This document shows positions 9,025 through 16,409 of a DNA stretch of 36,439 nt, piece after piece (position 1 is the stretch's first letter; every line of letters starts with the position of its first letter). Source of the stretch: Mediterranea sp. (in: CFB group bacteria). Lineage in GTDB: Bacteria > Bacteroidota > Bacteroidia > Bacteroidales > Bacteroidaceae. The translations under genes and the position numbers were made by a program. The stretch spans positions 1 through 36,439 of the forward strand of contig JAIRNG010000061.1 in assembly GCA_031258135.1 (NCBI GenBank), read 5' to 3'. The notes beneath the pieces are model-generated. The model was not told where the DNA came from. It ran no database searches and worked only from the letters and a program-made list of their open reading frames with translations.

Positions 9025-9035
9025 AACCAATCCGT

Positions 9036-9308
9036 TTATTTAAACTTTTCCTTTAATGTATTACCGGGTCTGTAGGACAAAACAAGTTTGGGAGGAACAA
9101 GCATCCGTTCCTGAGTGGCCGGGTTAACGGAAATGCGTTCGGCTTTCTTTTTAACCTCAAAGGAACCAAATCCCTGAATGGTCACCGACTTACCGTTTTG
9201 CAGCTCTTCGGTCAGTCCGGACAGGAAGGATTCGATTGTTTGGGTGGTCTCCGCAGCGGATATTCCCAACTTCCGGGAAAGTTCCGTGATAAATTCTTTA
9301 TTATTCAC
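9036..9308 (-). CDS. HU/IHF family DNA-binding protein
   Basis: This 90-residue protein has the full length of an HU/IHF subunit. The helical dimerisation half comes first (about 1-40), then the beta arms with GKSVTIQGFGSFEVKKK (about 39-55) and the arm tip segment SVNPATQERMLVPP. HU proteins bend and compact DNA as dimers. The start is GTG (9308-9306): the in-frame upstream codons reach a stop without an ATG. It sits between rimO (69-base gap) and the HU-LysM gene (11-base gap). It might pair with the HU domain of its neighbour, which is an inference. Confidence 0.93.
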   Translation of the reverse strand: MNNKEFITELSRKLGISAAETTQTIESFLSGLTEELQNGKSVTIQGFGSFEVKKKAERISVNPATQERMLVPPKLVLSYRPGNTLKEKFK

Positions 9309-9377
9309 GATACGTACATTTTATTAATACGCTGCTATATTAATGAATTTCAACGGGAAATGCAAATTTAGTCCTGC

Positions 9378-10679
9378 TTACCCTTCAATAATCTCTCCAA
9401 AAAGGTCAAATTCACCGGAATCCGTCACTTGCACCCCATAAAAGTTTCCTATGGACAATGCTTTACCTGTCCGTTTAATTAAAACTTCAGGGTCCACTTC
9501 GGGAGAGTCGAACTCCGTGCGTCCGATATAATATTCCCCTTCCGTGCGGTCGATGATAATGTTGAACCGCCGCCCGATCTTTGAGGCGTTCAATTCCGCC
9601 GATATAGCCTGTTGAATACGCATGATTTCATCAAGACGGTTGTTTTTGGTCTCCTGGTCAATTTCATCCCTGTAGTGTCCGGCGGCATACGTCCCCTCCT
9701 CTTCCGAGTAGGCAAAAGCCCCCATTCTGTCGAACCGGACTTCCCGCACAAACGCTTTCAGCTCTTCAAAATCGGCTTCGGTTTCCCCCGGATGTCCTAC
9801 CATAAGCGTAGTTCTGAGGTGTATGCCGGGCACTTCTTTTCTGAGCCGATGGATAAGGTCATACGTTTCCGCCTTTGTTACATGGCGTTTCATCATGGAG
9901 AGCATGTTGTCGCTGATGTGCTGCAGGGCTATATCCATGTATTTGCAAACATTATCCCTTTCCCTCATCACACGGAACAGCTCTTCGGGAAAGCGTGCCG
10001 GATAGGCATAATGCAGCCGTATCCATTCCACTCCGGGGATGTCCGATATACGCTCGACCAATCCGGGCAGCATTTGCTTTTTATACCGGTCAAGGCCGTA
10101 ATAAGTCAATTCCTGGGCTATAACCTGAAATTCTTTAACTCCCTGTGAAACCAGATACCTGACTTCGGCAAGAATTTCTTCTACCGGGCGGGACACATGT
10201 TTGCCGGTAATAATCGGAATTGCACAGTATGAACAGGTTCTGTCGCATCCTTCCGAGATTTTCAGATAGGCGTAATGTCCGGGGGTCGTCAGGGTGCGTT
10301 CCGTTTCTATTTCATGACGGTACGATTTGCCTAAATCTTCCAGTAACTCTTTCCAGTTGAATTTACCGTAATATTTATCTACCTGGGGTATTTCAACCGC
10401 CAGTTCCTGAAGATAGCGTTCCGAAAGGCATCCCATAACGTATAGCTTTTCCAGGTTGCCGGCCTCTTTCTGTCCGGCAAATTCCAGAATCACACGAATG
10501 GATTCTTCCTTGGCGTCGCCGATGAACCCGCAAGTATTGATGACCGCGATATTTCCCCGGGGATTTTCAGGATCGTGAGCAACCTCATATCCCACCTCTT
10601 CCAGTTGCCTGATCAATTGTTCCGAGTCGACAAGATTTTTAGAGCACCCCAAAGTAATGATATCTATACGCTTCTTCAT
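9378..10679 (-). CDS. rimO: RimO, ribosomal protein S12 methylthiotransferase
   Basis: This 433-residue radical SAM enzyme adds a methylthio group to a conserved aspartate of ribosomal protein S12. It has the N-terminal MTTase cysteines C12, C50 and C84, which hold the second iron-sulphur cluster, and the radical SAM motif CDRTCSYC with C145, C149 and C152. The C-terminal part (about 365-430) fits a TRAM domain. The opening IDIITLGCSKNLVDSE is typical of RimO rather than MiaB. Its ATG overlaps the ftsY stop codon by four bases (ATGA), so the two are translationally coupled. Confidence 0.95.
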   Translation of the reverse strand: MKKRIDIITLGCSKNLVDSEQLIRQLEEVGYEVAHDPENPRGNIAVINTCGFIGDAKEESIRVILEFAGQKEAGNLEKLYVMGCLSERYLQELAVEIPQVDKYYGKFNWKELLEDLGKSYRHEIETERTLTTPGHYAYLKISEGCDRTCSYCAIPIITGKHVSRPVEEILAEVRYLVSQGVKEFQVIAQELTYYGLDRYKKQMLPGLVERISDIPGVEWIRLHYAYPARFPEELFRVMRERDNVCKYMDIALQHISDNMLSMMKRHVTKAETYDLIHRLRKEVPGIHLRTTLMVGHPGETEADFEELKAFVREVRFDRMGAFAYSEEEGTYAAGHYRDEIDQETKNNRLDEIMRIQQAISAELNASKIGRRFNIIIDRTEGEYYIGRTEFDSPEVDPEVLIKRTGKALSIGNFYGVQVTDSGEFDLFGEIIEG

Positions 10680-11635
10680 TCGTTTTCCCCGAATAAAGCG
10701 TCCACAAATTCTTTCTTGCGGAAAACCTGCAGGTCATCTATCCCTTCTCCAAGGCCAATGTATTTCACGGGTATCCTGAACCGGTCGGAAATCCCAATGA
10801 CAACCCCGCCTTTTGCCGTTCCATCCAGTTTGGTAATGGCCATTGCCGTCACTTCGGTAGCTAAAGTGAATTGTTTCGCCTGTTCAAAAGCATTCTGTCC
10901 GGTAGACCCGTCAAGAACCAGCAGCACTTCATGCGGGGCATCCGGAACGACTTTTTTCATCACATTCTTTATTTTGGTCAGCTCATTCATTAAACCCACT
11001 TTATTATGCAGTCGTCCGGCCGTATCGACAATAACCACATCCGCATGATTCGCTATGGCGGAGCTCAGCGTATCGTAAGCTACTGCGGCGGGGTCTGCAC
11101 CCATTTTTTGTTTGACAACGGACGCTCCGACCCTCTTTCCCCAAATAGCCAGTTGTTCCACCGCGGCTGCACGGAACGTATCCGCCGCTCCCAGATAGAC
11201 GGATTTACCCGCCTTCCCGAACTGATGCGCCAGTTTCCCGATTGTGGTGGTCTTGCCTGCTCCGTTCACTCCTACTACCATAATCACGTAGGGCTTCCTG
11301 TCCGGCAGGGTTTCAAAATCGGCTGCGTCTCCGGAATTGTTTTCCGTCAACAGTGCGGCGATCTCCTCCCGCAGTATCGTGTTGAGTTCTCCGGTGTTGA
11401 TATATTTATCCGAAGAAACGCGCCGTTCAATGCGTTTAATGATATTCAGAGTCGTTTCCACGCCTACATCCGAAGTGATAAGAACCTCTTCGAGATCGTC
11501 CAGCACCTCGTCATCCACTTTTGATTTGCCGGCTATGGCGCGATTTATTTTACCGAATACGCTCTCTTTGGTTTTTGATAATCCCTTGTCAAGCGTTTCT
11601 TTTTTCTCCTTGGAAAAGAAATTCAAGAATCCCAT
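10676..11635 (-). CDS. ftsY: FtsY, signal recognition particle receptor
   Basis: This is the SRP receptor GTPase, which guides ribosomes making membrane proteins to the Sec translocon. I placed the start at the ATG at 11635, giving 319 residues that begin MGFLNFFSKEKKE; the upstream codons lie next to the promoter -7 box and do not look coding. A helical N domain (about 15-90) is followed by a G domain with GVNGAGKTTT, DTFRAAA, DTAGR and TKLDGTAKGG. The acidic A domain found in enteric FtsY is missing, as is usual in this group. It is followed by rimO with a four-base overlap. Confidence 0.95.
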   Translation of the reverse strand: MGFLNFFSKEKKETLDKGLSKTKESVFGKINRAIAGKSKVDDEVLDDLEEVLITSDVGVETTLNIIKRIERRVSSDKYINTGELNTILREEIAALLTENNSGDAADFETLPDRKPYVIMVVGVNGAGKTTTIGKLAHQFGKAGKSVYLGAADTFRAAAVEQLAIWGKRVGASVVKQKMGADPAAVAYDTLSSAIANHADVVIVDTAGRLHNKVGLMNELTKIKNVMKKVVPDAPHEVLLVLDGSTGQNAFEQAKQFTLATEVTAMAITKLDGTAKGGVVIGISDRFRIPVKYIGLGEGIDDLQVFRKKEFVDALFGENE

Positions 11636-11665
11636 AATGATAGTTCGTATAATCCGATTATTGCG

Positions 11666-11673
11666 CAAAGATA
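11666..11673 (-). promoter_or_regulatory. -7 box of the ftsY promoter
   Basis: TATCTTTG on the minus strand fits TAnnTTTG and lies 30 bases upstream of the ftsY ATG. The -33 position is only T-rich. It could serve ftsY, rimO and the two HU-type genes, since no other box was found between them. Confidence 0.5.
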
Positions 11674-11696
11674 GATATTTGGAAGCAATTTAAAAA

Positions 11697-11807
11697 ATCC
11701 GCGTTCATCCGCGTAATCCGTGTCTCCGGATATATATAAGGACACGGATTTCACGGATGACACGGATTTTCAATTTAACTATCCGCGTTCATCCGCGTAA
11801 TCCGTGT
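11697..11807. repeat. Inverted and direct repeats built on an ATCCGCG/ATCCGTG word
   Basis: A left arm (11697-11727) and a right arm (11740-11770) form an imperfect hairpin with an AT-rich loop. The left arm sequence occurs again as a direct copy at 11781-11807. The element fills the gap between the ends and starts of ftsY and the leucine-rich-repeat gene, and it could end the latter's transcript. Confidence 0.75.
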
Positions 11808-11821
11808 ACCCATCCTAATTT

Positions 11822-12871
11822 TCAATTTATTCTATATTGCAGCCTGCCGTTTGAATCTCCGAACAGGTTGTCTCCGACAGCCGTCAGGCCGGAACCTGTG
11901 ACTACAACCTGCCGCAGGTTATCACAACCCATAAACGCTCCATAGCCGAGAGAGGTGACTCCGGACGGCAGAATCAACGCGCCGCTCAGGCGGCCGCAAC
12001 CGCTGAAGACCCGTTGTCCGATTGTTTTAAGCCTGTCGGGCAGCTTGATCCTCAACATATATTTCTTTTGGGCGAAAGCAAAATCGGGTAAGGTAGTCGT
12101 TGTTGTTTTAGAAATATCCACAGATACCAGATTGGGCATATAATCCGTGATAAGTTTCAGGTCGTTGTCATCCAGCTTTCCCTCTACGGTCAGGAAATTA
12201 ATGCTTTCGGGCCGTAACCCCGCCGCCTGTATTTCCGCTTTCAGGTTACTTTGCAGACTTACCTGCAGTTTAACTTCAACCGGCTCTCCTTCAATGAAAG
12301 CAAAATTCTCCCATCGCTTCTTTAAATGATAACCGTCACGGCTACCCAATGGTATAAATATAGCTGTTATGGTATCCGACAATGCATGTTCAAGTAAGTT
12401 CGGAGCCGTTTTTCTGTTGATCCGGCAACTATACAGATGGTTACATCCCAGAAAAGCGCCGTCTTCAATATTCATGATCTTTTCGGAAAGTATAACTTTC
12501 TTTAACGTCTGCTTGCCGTGAAGAGCGCCCTCTTCCAAACGACAAAAGGCATACGCGGGGATACAGTTCGGAGGATAAATATAGAATTTATCGGCATGAG
12601 TGCCGGACTTCCCCGCATAAGCTCTGATGTCTGCATTGGAAATATCCAGGACCTCCAGATGCGGAAATCCATCGCGAAGGTTTTTAAAATCGATAGCGTT
12701 GATTTTGCCTACAAGGGTCAGGTTCGTGACGTGCTCCGCCTCTTCTTCCGTTATCTGGGAAATCATAGTCCCGGACTTGGCCACATAAAGCGTTTTATAC
12801 ACTTGTGCGGTTGCCTCCCAACTATGGGCTATCAGGGCAATCCCGACGAATAACAAGCATCTTTTCATCAT
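11822..12871 (-). CDS. Secreted leucine-rich-repeat (LRR_5/BspA-like) protein
   Basis: This 349-residue protein has a signal peptide (about 1-22, ending ATAQ) and LRR_5-type repeats in two blocks, for example LKKVILSEKIMNIEDGAFLGCNHL and LPDRLKTIGQRVFSGCGRLSG, the latter followed by LILPSGVTSLGYGAFMGC. Between them lies a segment near 190-260 (VKLQVSLQSNLKAEIQ) that starts a second, similar half. Such proteins are exported in Bacteroidota and often bind host or matrix proteins; the role here is unknown. No C-terminal sorting domain is seen. Two adjacent ATG codons (12871 and 12868) are both possible starts. Confidence 0.8.
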   Translation of the reverse strand: MMKRCLLFVGIALIAHSWEATAQVYKTLYVAKSGTMISQITEEEAEHVTNLTLVGKINAIDFKNLRDGFPHLEVLDISNADIRAYAGKSGTHADKFYIYPPNCIPAYAFCRLEEGALHGKQTLKKVILSEKIMNIEDGAFLGCNHLYSCRINRKTAPNLLEHALSDTITAIFIPLGSRDGYHLKKRWENFAFIEGEPVEVKLQVSLQSNLKAEIQAAGLRPESINFLTVEGKLDDNDLKLITDYMPNLVSVDISKTTTTTLPDFAFAQKKYMLRIKLPDRLKTIGQRVFSGCGRLSGALILPSGVTSLGYGAFMGCDNLRQVVVTGSGLTAVGDNLFGDSNGRLQYRIN

Positions 12872-12903
12872 AAAACAGGATTTAGGATTGATTTATTTTT
12901 CCG

Positions 12904-12939
12904 CAAATATACTGAAATCAGAATTAATGAATATTTTTG
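12904..12939. promoter_or_regulatory. Back-to-back -7 boxes between two divergent genes
   Basis: On the minus strand TATATTTG (12911-12904) points to the leucine-rich-repeat gene. On the plus strand TATTTTTG (12932-12939) points to the CPBP protease gene. Both fit TAnnTTTG; neither has a clear -33 TTTG. Confidence 0.4.
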
Positions 12940-12965
12940 CCTGCGTAATTAACATCATAATAACA

Positions 12966-12994
12966 GATGGGTACGCGGATGACACGTACCCATC
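12966..12994. repeat. 10-bp inverted repeat upstream of the CPBP gene
   Basis: Arms GATGGGTACG (12966-12975) and CGTACCCATC (12985-12994) flank a 9-base loop. It lies in the 5' leader of the CPBP gene. A related, uninterrupted palindrome GATGGGTACCCATC occurs near 18970. Confidence 0.6.
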
Positions 12995-13005
12995 ATTTAA
13001 ATAAA

Positions 13006-13893
13006 ATGGAAACCGAAAATCCAACAACGCAATCCTCCGGTCGCCCGGTACTGCCGGTATGGGCGGCAATCCCTCTGTTCCTTATCGCCGGTTTCGTCCT
13101 TATCGGCCTGTTAGGGGGCTTTCTGCTGCTCCTTCTTTCCTTCTTTCCGAAATCAGGGTCGATATACGGTGTTATTACCGAAAAGCTTGTCTTGTCGGTC
13201 TCTTCAATGGCGGGCGCCTGGATTTGCGCTCTCCTTTTTCTGAAGTATGTAGACTGTCGTCCCGTAAGCGAACTGGGGATGAGCATCAAAGGGCGATGGA
13301 AAGAGTGTCTGGCGGGTATGGTTTTCGCCGCCGTGTTCTATCTTATCGGTTTTGTCGTTTCAATAGGGCTGGGAGCCGTTGAAGTTACCGGCGCAACATT
13401 CGATTACGGTGTATTGACCGGCACCTTCTTTGTGTTTCTCCCTGCTGCCGCAATGGAAGAGATCATGGTGCGCGGATACATACAGGGCAGATTAATGACA
13501 AAGATGAATAAGTTTCCGGCTATGGTCATAGCCTCCCTTATTTTTTCCGCTATGCATATATTGAATCCCCATATCGGCCTCTTTCCGCTCTTCAACCTGT
13601 TTCTGGCAGGGTTACTGCTTGGGGCATCCCGTATGTACACCCCTAATCTGTGGTTCCCAATCTTTTTACATGCGGCATGGAACTGGCTTCAAGGCCCCGT
13701 CCTCGGATATGAAGTGAGTGGAACCAAGATATTTCCATCGGTAATTCAACTGCATCTGCCGGAAGAAAACCTGATCAACGGCGGACGGTTCGGCTTTGAA
13801 GGGTCAATCCTCTGTACAATCCTGATGATTGCAGGAACCGTTCTGATTATTTCTCTGCAACGCAACGCACGGAAAAGCCATAGGCCCGGTTGA
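13006..13893 (+). CDS. CPBP-family intramembrane metalloprotease
   Basis: This 295-residue polytopic membrane protein belongs to the CPBP (CAAX protease/bacteriocin-processing, 'Abi') family. The three active-site motifs are intact: EE at 151-152 with R156 (EEIMVRG), H184 (FSAMH) and H222 with N226 (HAAWN). About seven or eight hydrophobic helices are visible. Members cleave peptides in the membrane or give bacteriocin self-immunity; no substrate can be named here. I chose the ATG at 13006, because the earlier in-frame ATG (12967) lies in an inverted repeat. Its last 47 bases overlap the 3' end of the convergent Fib_succ gene. Confidence 0.88.
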   Translation: METENPTTQSSGRPVLPVWAAIPLFLIAGFVLIGLLGGFLLLLLSFFPKSGSIYGVITEKLVLSVSSMAGAWICALLFLKYVDCRPVSELGMSIKGRWKECLAGMVFAAVFYLIGFVVSIGLGAVEVTGATFDYGVLTGTFFVFLPAAAMEEIMVRGYIQGRLMTKMNKFPAMVIASLIFSAMHILNPHIGLFPLFNLFLAGLLLGASRMYTPNLWFPIFLHAAWNWLQGPVLGYEVSGTKIFPSVIQLHLPEENLINGGRFGFEGSILCTILMIAGTVLIISLQRNARKSHRPG

Positions 13894-14953
13894 AGCTGCC
13901 GTGAGGATAAGCATGGTCGCCGTCGAAGAACAGGATGTACGAGTACTTGCCCGTAACCGTAGCGCTCCAGTAGTAGCCTTCCAGACCCAGACCGGACACT
14001 TTGCCGTCGTAGTTCCCGCGATAGCCCGAAGCCGGATACCAGCCGGTCTGTTCGTGGTAACGGCCGGCAGGAATATCGGTATATGCAAAGTTGCCGGCAG
14101 TGTGGCCAACCCAGGCGCCCTCGTCAGGTACGCGCCAACCCGCAGGACAGGGGTCATAAAGGGATTTAACGTAAGGAGTGTTTCCCCAACGGGTATCGCC
14201 GTCGGTAGTGACGGAACACCAGTCGGCATAGGAGCCGGTATAAAGATAATAGAACACCAACGGGTTCCGGACGGTCGTAGCAATAGATATGCCGCCGCCT
14301 CCGTTGTCCGTCTTATTGGCATCGACGGTCGTAGCGCCGCCGGCGGTATAGAGAGTCTTCTCCATATTATCGGTAACGCTTGCGCTGACCGGAAAAGGGT
14401 CTTTCCTGCCCCATTGGTAGTGAAGACCCAGGGATTCGGGAGTGCCCCATCGCAGATTTGACCCCCCGGAATGTACGGCGCCGAGGTTGCGGTCCATAAA
14501 GGTATAGGTTACGCCATTGGGGTTGGTACAGGTTCTGGGGTTGGACGTGGGGTTGTAAGCCGTCACCCAGATGTGCCACGACCATTTGATACGGTCGGCG
14601 CCGGCGCCCACAGTTACGGCAACCACAGCGTTACCCTCGCGTTTACCGGGGTAAACGATAAGATAACCGCTACTGCCCGAACCGGAGATATCCAGACCTG
14701 CAATACAACCGTCGCCGCCAAGGCCGGCGCCGTTGCCTGCATCCACATCAGACCAGATCAGCTCGGCGCCAAAGACGGTTGCATCACCGATGGCGGAAGC
14801 GTCAAACTCATTGGCGCGGCTTACGGGAATAGCGATCGGAGCGCTGTTGGGAGCTACAATATAACAATTTGAAGAAGGCTGAACCATAAGCCCGTTGTTA
14901 GCATAAGAACGGACAAAGCAAAACGCACATAGCAATAATAAAACAAATCTCAT
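13847..14953 (-). CDS. Secreted Fib_succ_major domain protein, copy 1
   Basis: This 368-residue protein has a signal peptide (about 1-18). Its N-terminal region (about 20-150) contains a DAGNGAGLG segment and a GNAVVAVTVGA beta strand. The C-terminal domain (about 151-366) matches the 'Fibrobacter succinogenes major paralogous domain': TFMDRNLGAVH, LHYQWGRKDPFP, LYDPCPAGWRVP and GFSVRCV. The domain occurs in large surface-protein families of Bacteroidota. The gene is a close tandem copy of its neighbour and is richer in G and C than the surrounding genes. Its last bases overlap the convergent CPBP gene. The role is unknown; cell-surface location is likely. Confidence 0.85.
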   Translation of the reverse strand: MRFVLLLLCAFCFVRSYANNGLMVQPSSNCYIVAPNSAPIAIPVSRANEFDASAIGDATVFGAELIWSDVDAGNGAGLGGDGCIAGLDISGSGSSGYLIVYPGKREGNAVVAVTVGAGADRIKWSWHIWVTAYNPTSNPRTCTNPNGVTYTFMDRNLGAVHSGGSNLRWGTPESLGLHYQWGRKDPFPVSASVTDNMEKTLYTAGGATTVDANKTDNGGGGISIATTVRNPLVFYYLYTGSYADWCSVTTDGDTRWGNTPYVKSLYDPCPAGWRVPDEGAWVGHTAGNFAYTDIPAGRYHEQTGWYPASGYRGNYDGKVSGLGLEGYYWSATVTGKYSYILFFDGDHAYPHGSFNRAYGFSVRCVAEK

Positions 14954-14985
14954 AGCAAATAATTTTGAGTTTTAAACACCTTTAT

Positions 14986-16107
14986 TTATTCTGCAACACA
15001 CCGCACGGAATAGCCGTACGTACGACTGGTGGCGTGGCCGGTAAGGTACACGCTCCTGCTGTCGAAGTACAGGTGGCCGCCGCCGGAGTTACCGCTGGGG
15101 GTAGCGCTCCAATAGTAGTTGAACATGGCGACGTAGTGCAGCGACCCGTCGTTGTTGCCGCGTAAGCCCGAAGCCGGATACCAGCCGGTCTGTTCATGGT
15201 AACGGCCGGCGGGGGTATCGTTGTATGCAAAGTTGTCGGTAGTATGGCCGGTCCAGGCATTCTGGCCGGGAACGCGCCAACCCGCAGGACAGGGGTCATA
15301 AAGGGATTTGACGTAAGGAGTGTTTCCCCAACGGGTGTCGCTGTCGGTAGTGACGGAACACCAGTCTACATAAGAATGAGTATAGCAATAATAGAACACC
15401 GAAGGGTTCCGGACGGCGGTAGCAACAGACACGCCGCCGCCGCCGTTGTCCGTCTTACCGGCATTGACGGTAGTGGCGCCGCCGGCGGTATAGACAGTCT
15501 TCTCCATATCTGAAGTAACGCTCGCGCTGGCCGGGAAAGGGTCTTTCCGGCCCCACTGGTAGTGAAGGCCCAGGGATTCGGGAGTACCCCATCGCAGATT
15601 TGACCCTCCGGAATGTACGGCGCCGAGGTTGCGGTCCATAAAGGTATAGGTTACGGCATTGGCGTTGGTATAGACTTTAGGATTGTTTCCGGGGTCGTAA
15701 CTCGTTACCCAGATGTGCCACGACCATTTGATACGGTCGGTGCCGGCGCCCACGGTTACGGCGACCACCGCATTACCCTCGCGTCTGCCGGGATAAACGA
15801 TGATATGACCGTTACAACCCAAACCGGAAGTCTCCAGAGCGGCGATACAACCATCAGCGCCAAGGCCGGCGCCGTTGCCGGCATCCACATCGGCCCAGAC
15901 CAACTCGACGCCAAAAACGGCATCGGCTTCAATGGCGGAAGCGTCAAACTCATTGGCGCGGCTCACGGGAATAGCGATCGGAGCGCCATCCGGAGCGACA
16001 ATATAACAGTTTGAAGAAGGTTGAACTACAGGCCCGTTGTTAGCGTTGGCATAAGAACAAACAAGGCAAAACACAGATATCCATAATAAAACAAGTCGTT
16101 GTTGCAT
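14986..16107 (-). CDS. Secreted Fib_succ_major domain protein, copy 2
   Basis: This 373-residue paralogue of the downstream copy has the same layout: signal peptide (about 1-22), the same N-terminal region and a C-terminal Fib_succ_major domain ending YGYSVRCVAE. The two proteins agree over nearly all their length, with most change in the last 60 residues before the end (LHYVAMFNYYWSAT against VSGLGLEGYYWSAT). Both starts follow a shared AAAATTATTTG leader, so the duplication included the 5' region. The gap between the genes is 32 bases with no hairpin, so they are probably co-transcribed. The leader near 16132-16152 has a short hairpin. Confidence 0.85.
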   Translation of the reverse strand: MQQRLVLLWISVFCLVCSYANANNGPVVQPSSNCYIVAPDGAPIAIPVSRANEFDASAIEADAVFGVELVWADVDAGNGAGLGADGCIAALETSGLGCNGHIIVYPGRREGNAVVAVTVGAGTDRIKWSWHIWVTSYDPGNNPKVYTNANAVTYTFMDRNLGAVHSGGSNLRWGTPESLGLHYQWGRKDPFPASASVTSDMEKTVYTAGGATTVNAGKTDNGGGGVSVATAVRNPSVFYYCYTHSYVDWCSVTTDSDTRWGNTPYVKSLYDPCPAGWRVPGQNAWTGHTTDNFAYNDTPAGRYHEQTGWYPASGLRGNNDGSLHYVAMFNYYWSATPSGNSGGGHLYFDSRSVYLTGHATSRTYGYSVRCVAE

Positions 16108-16219
16108 AACAAATAATTTTGAGTGTATAAAATGCCCCTTACTTAGGGAGTAAGAACATTTTGGCGCTAAACTTAATTCAATCTTTAATATTACACAAGT
16201 TTTAGTCTGCTTTTAACAT

Positions 16220-16393
16220 TTGATTTCCATAAAAAATGCAGGCAAAAACGTATCATACCATTTTGCCGACGTCGGCAAAATGGTATCTGTTGGTTCTGGC
16301 GCTGAAAGATTAGTCGATGAAATACTTCTTACCCACTACGCCTGCTACCTGATAGCTCAAAACGGCGACAGCCGTAAAGAACAAATTTCTCAC
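16220..16393 (+). pseudogene. Remnant of a DinD-like (DNA-damage-inducible protein D) gene
   Basis: About 55 codons in one frame read NAGKNVSYHFADVGKMV, then SVGSGAERLVDEILLTHYAC and YLIAQNGDSRKEQIS. This matches the middle of the conserved N-terminal half of DinD-type proteins (pattern HF..V..MV..GSGA.R.....L.RYACYLIAQNGD..K). A stop precedes it at 16214-16216 and the similarity ends after KEQIS, where full-length proteins continue AFAQTYFAIQTR. There is no ATG at a sensible place. I conclude it is a decayed fragment whose flanks were deleted. The family assignment is from memory of the motif. Confidence 0.65.
16255..16286. repeat. Perfect 32-bp palindrome without a loop
   Basis: Bases 16255-16270 are the exact reverse complement of 16271-16286; the centre is GACGTC. 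It lies inside the DinD-like remnant, where it spells YHFADVGKMV. On the minus strand it is 124 bases past the tex stop and followed four bases later by GTTTTT, so it could act as a tex terminator. Confidence 0.9.
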
Positions 16394-16409
16394 TTATCAA
16401 AAAGATCCG

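Noticed and set aside
11636-11668. N-terminal extension of FtsY
   Set aside because: The extra 11 codons lie almost against the -7 box and do not resemble FtsY; the ATG at 11635 gives the expected N-terminus.
12967-13005. Earlier start for the CPBP gene
   Set aside because: It lies within an inverted repeat in the leader; the ATG at 13006 gives a normal N-terminus.
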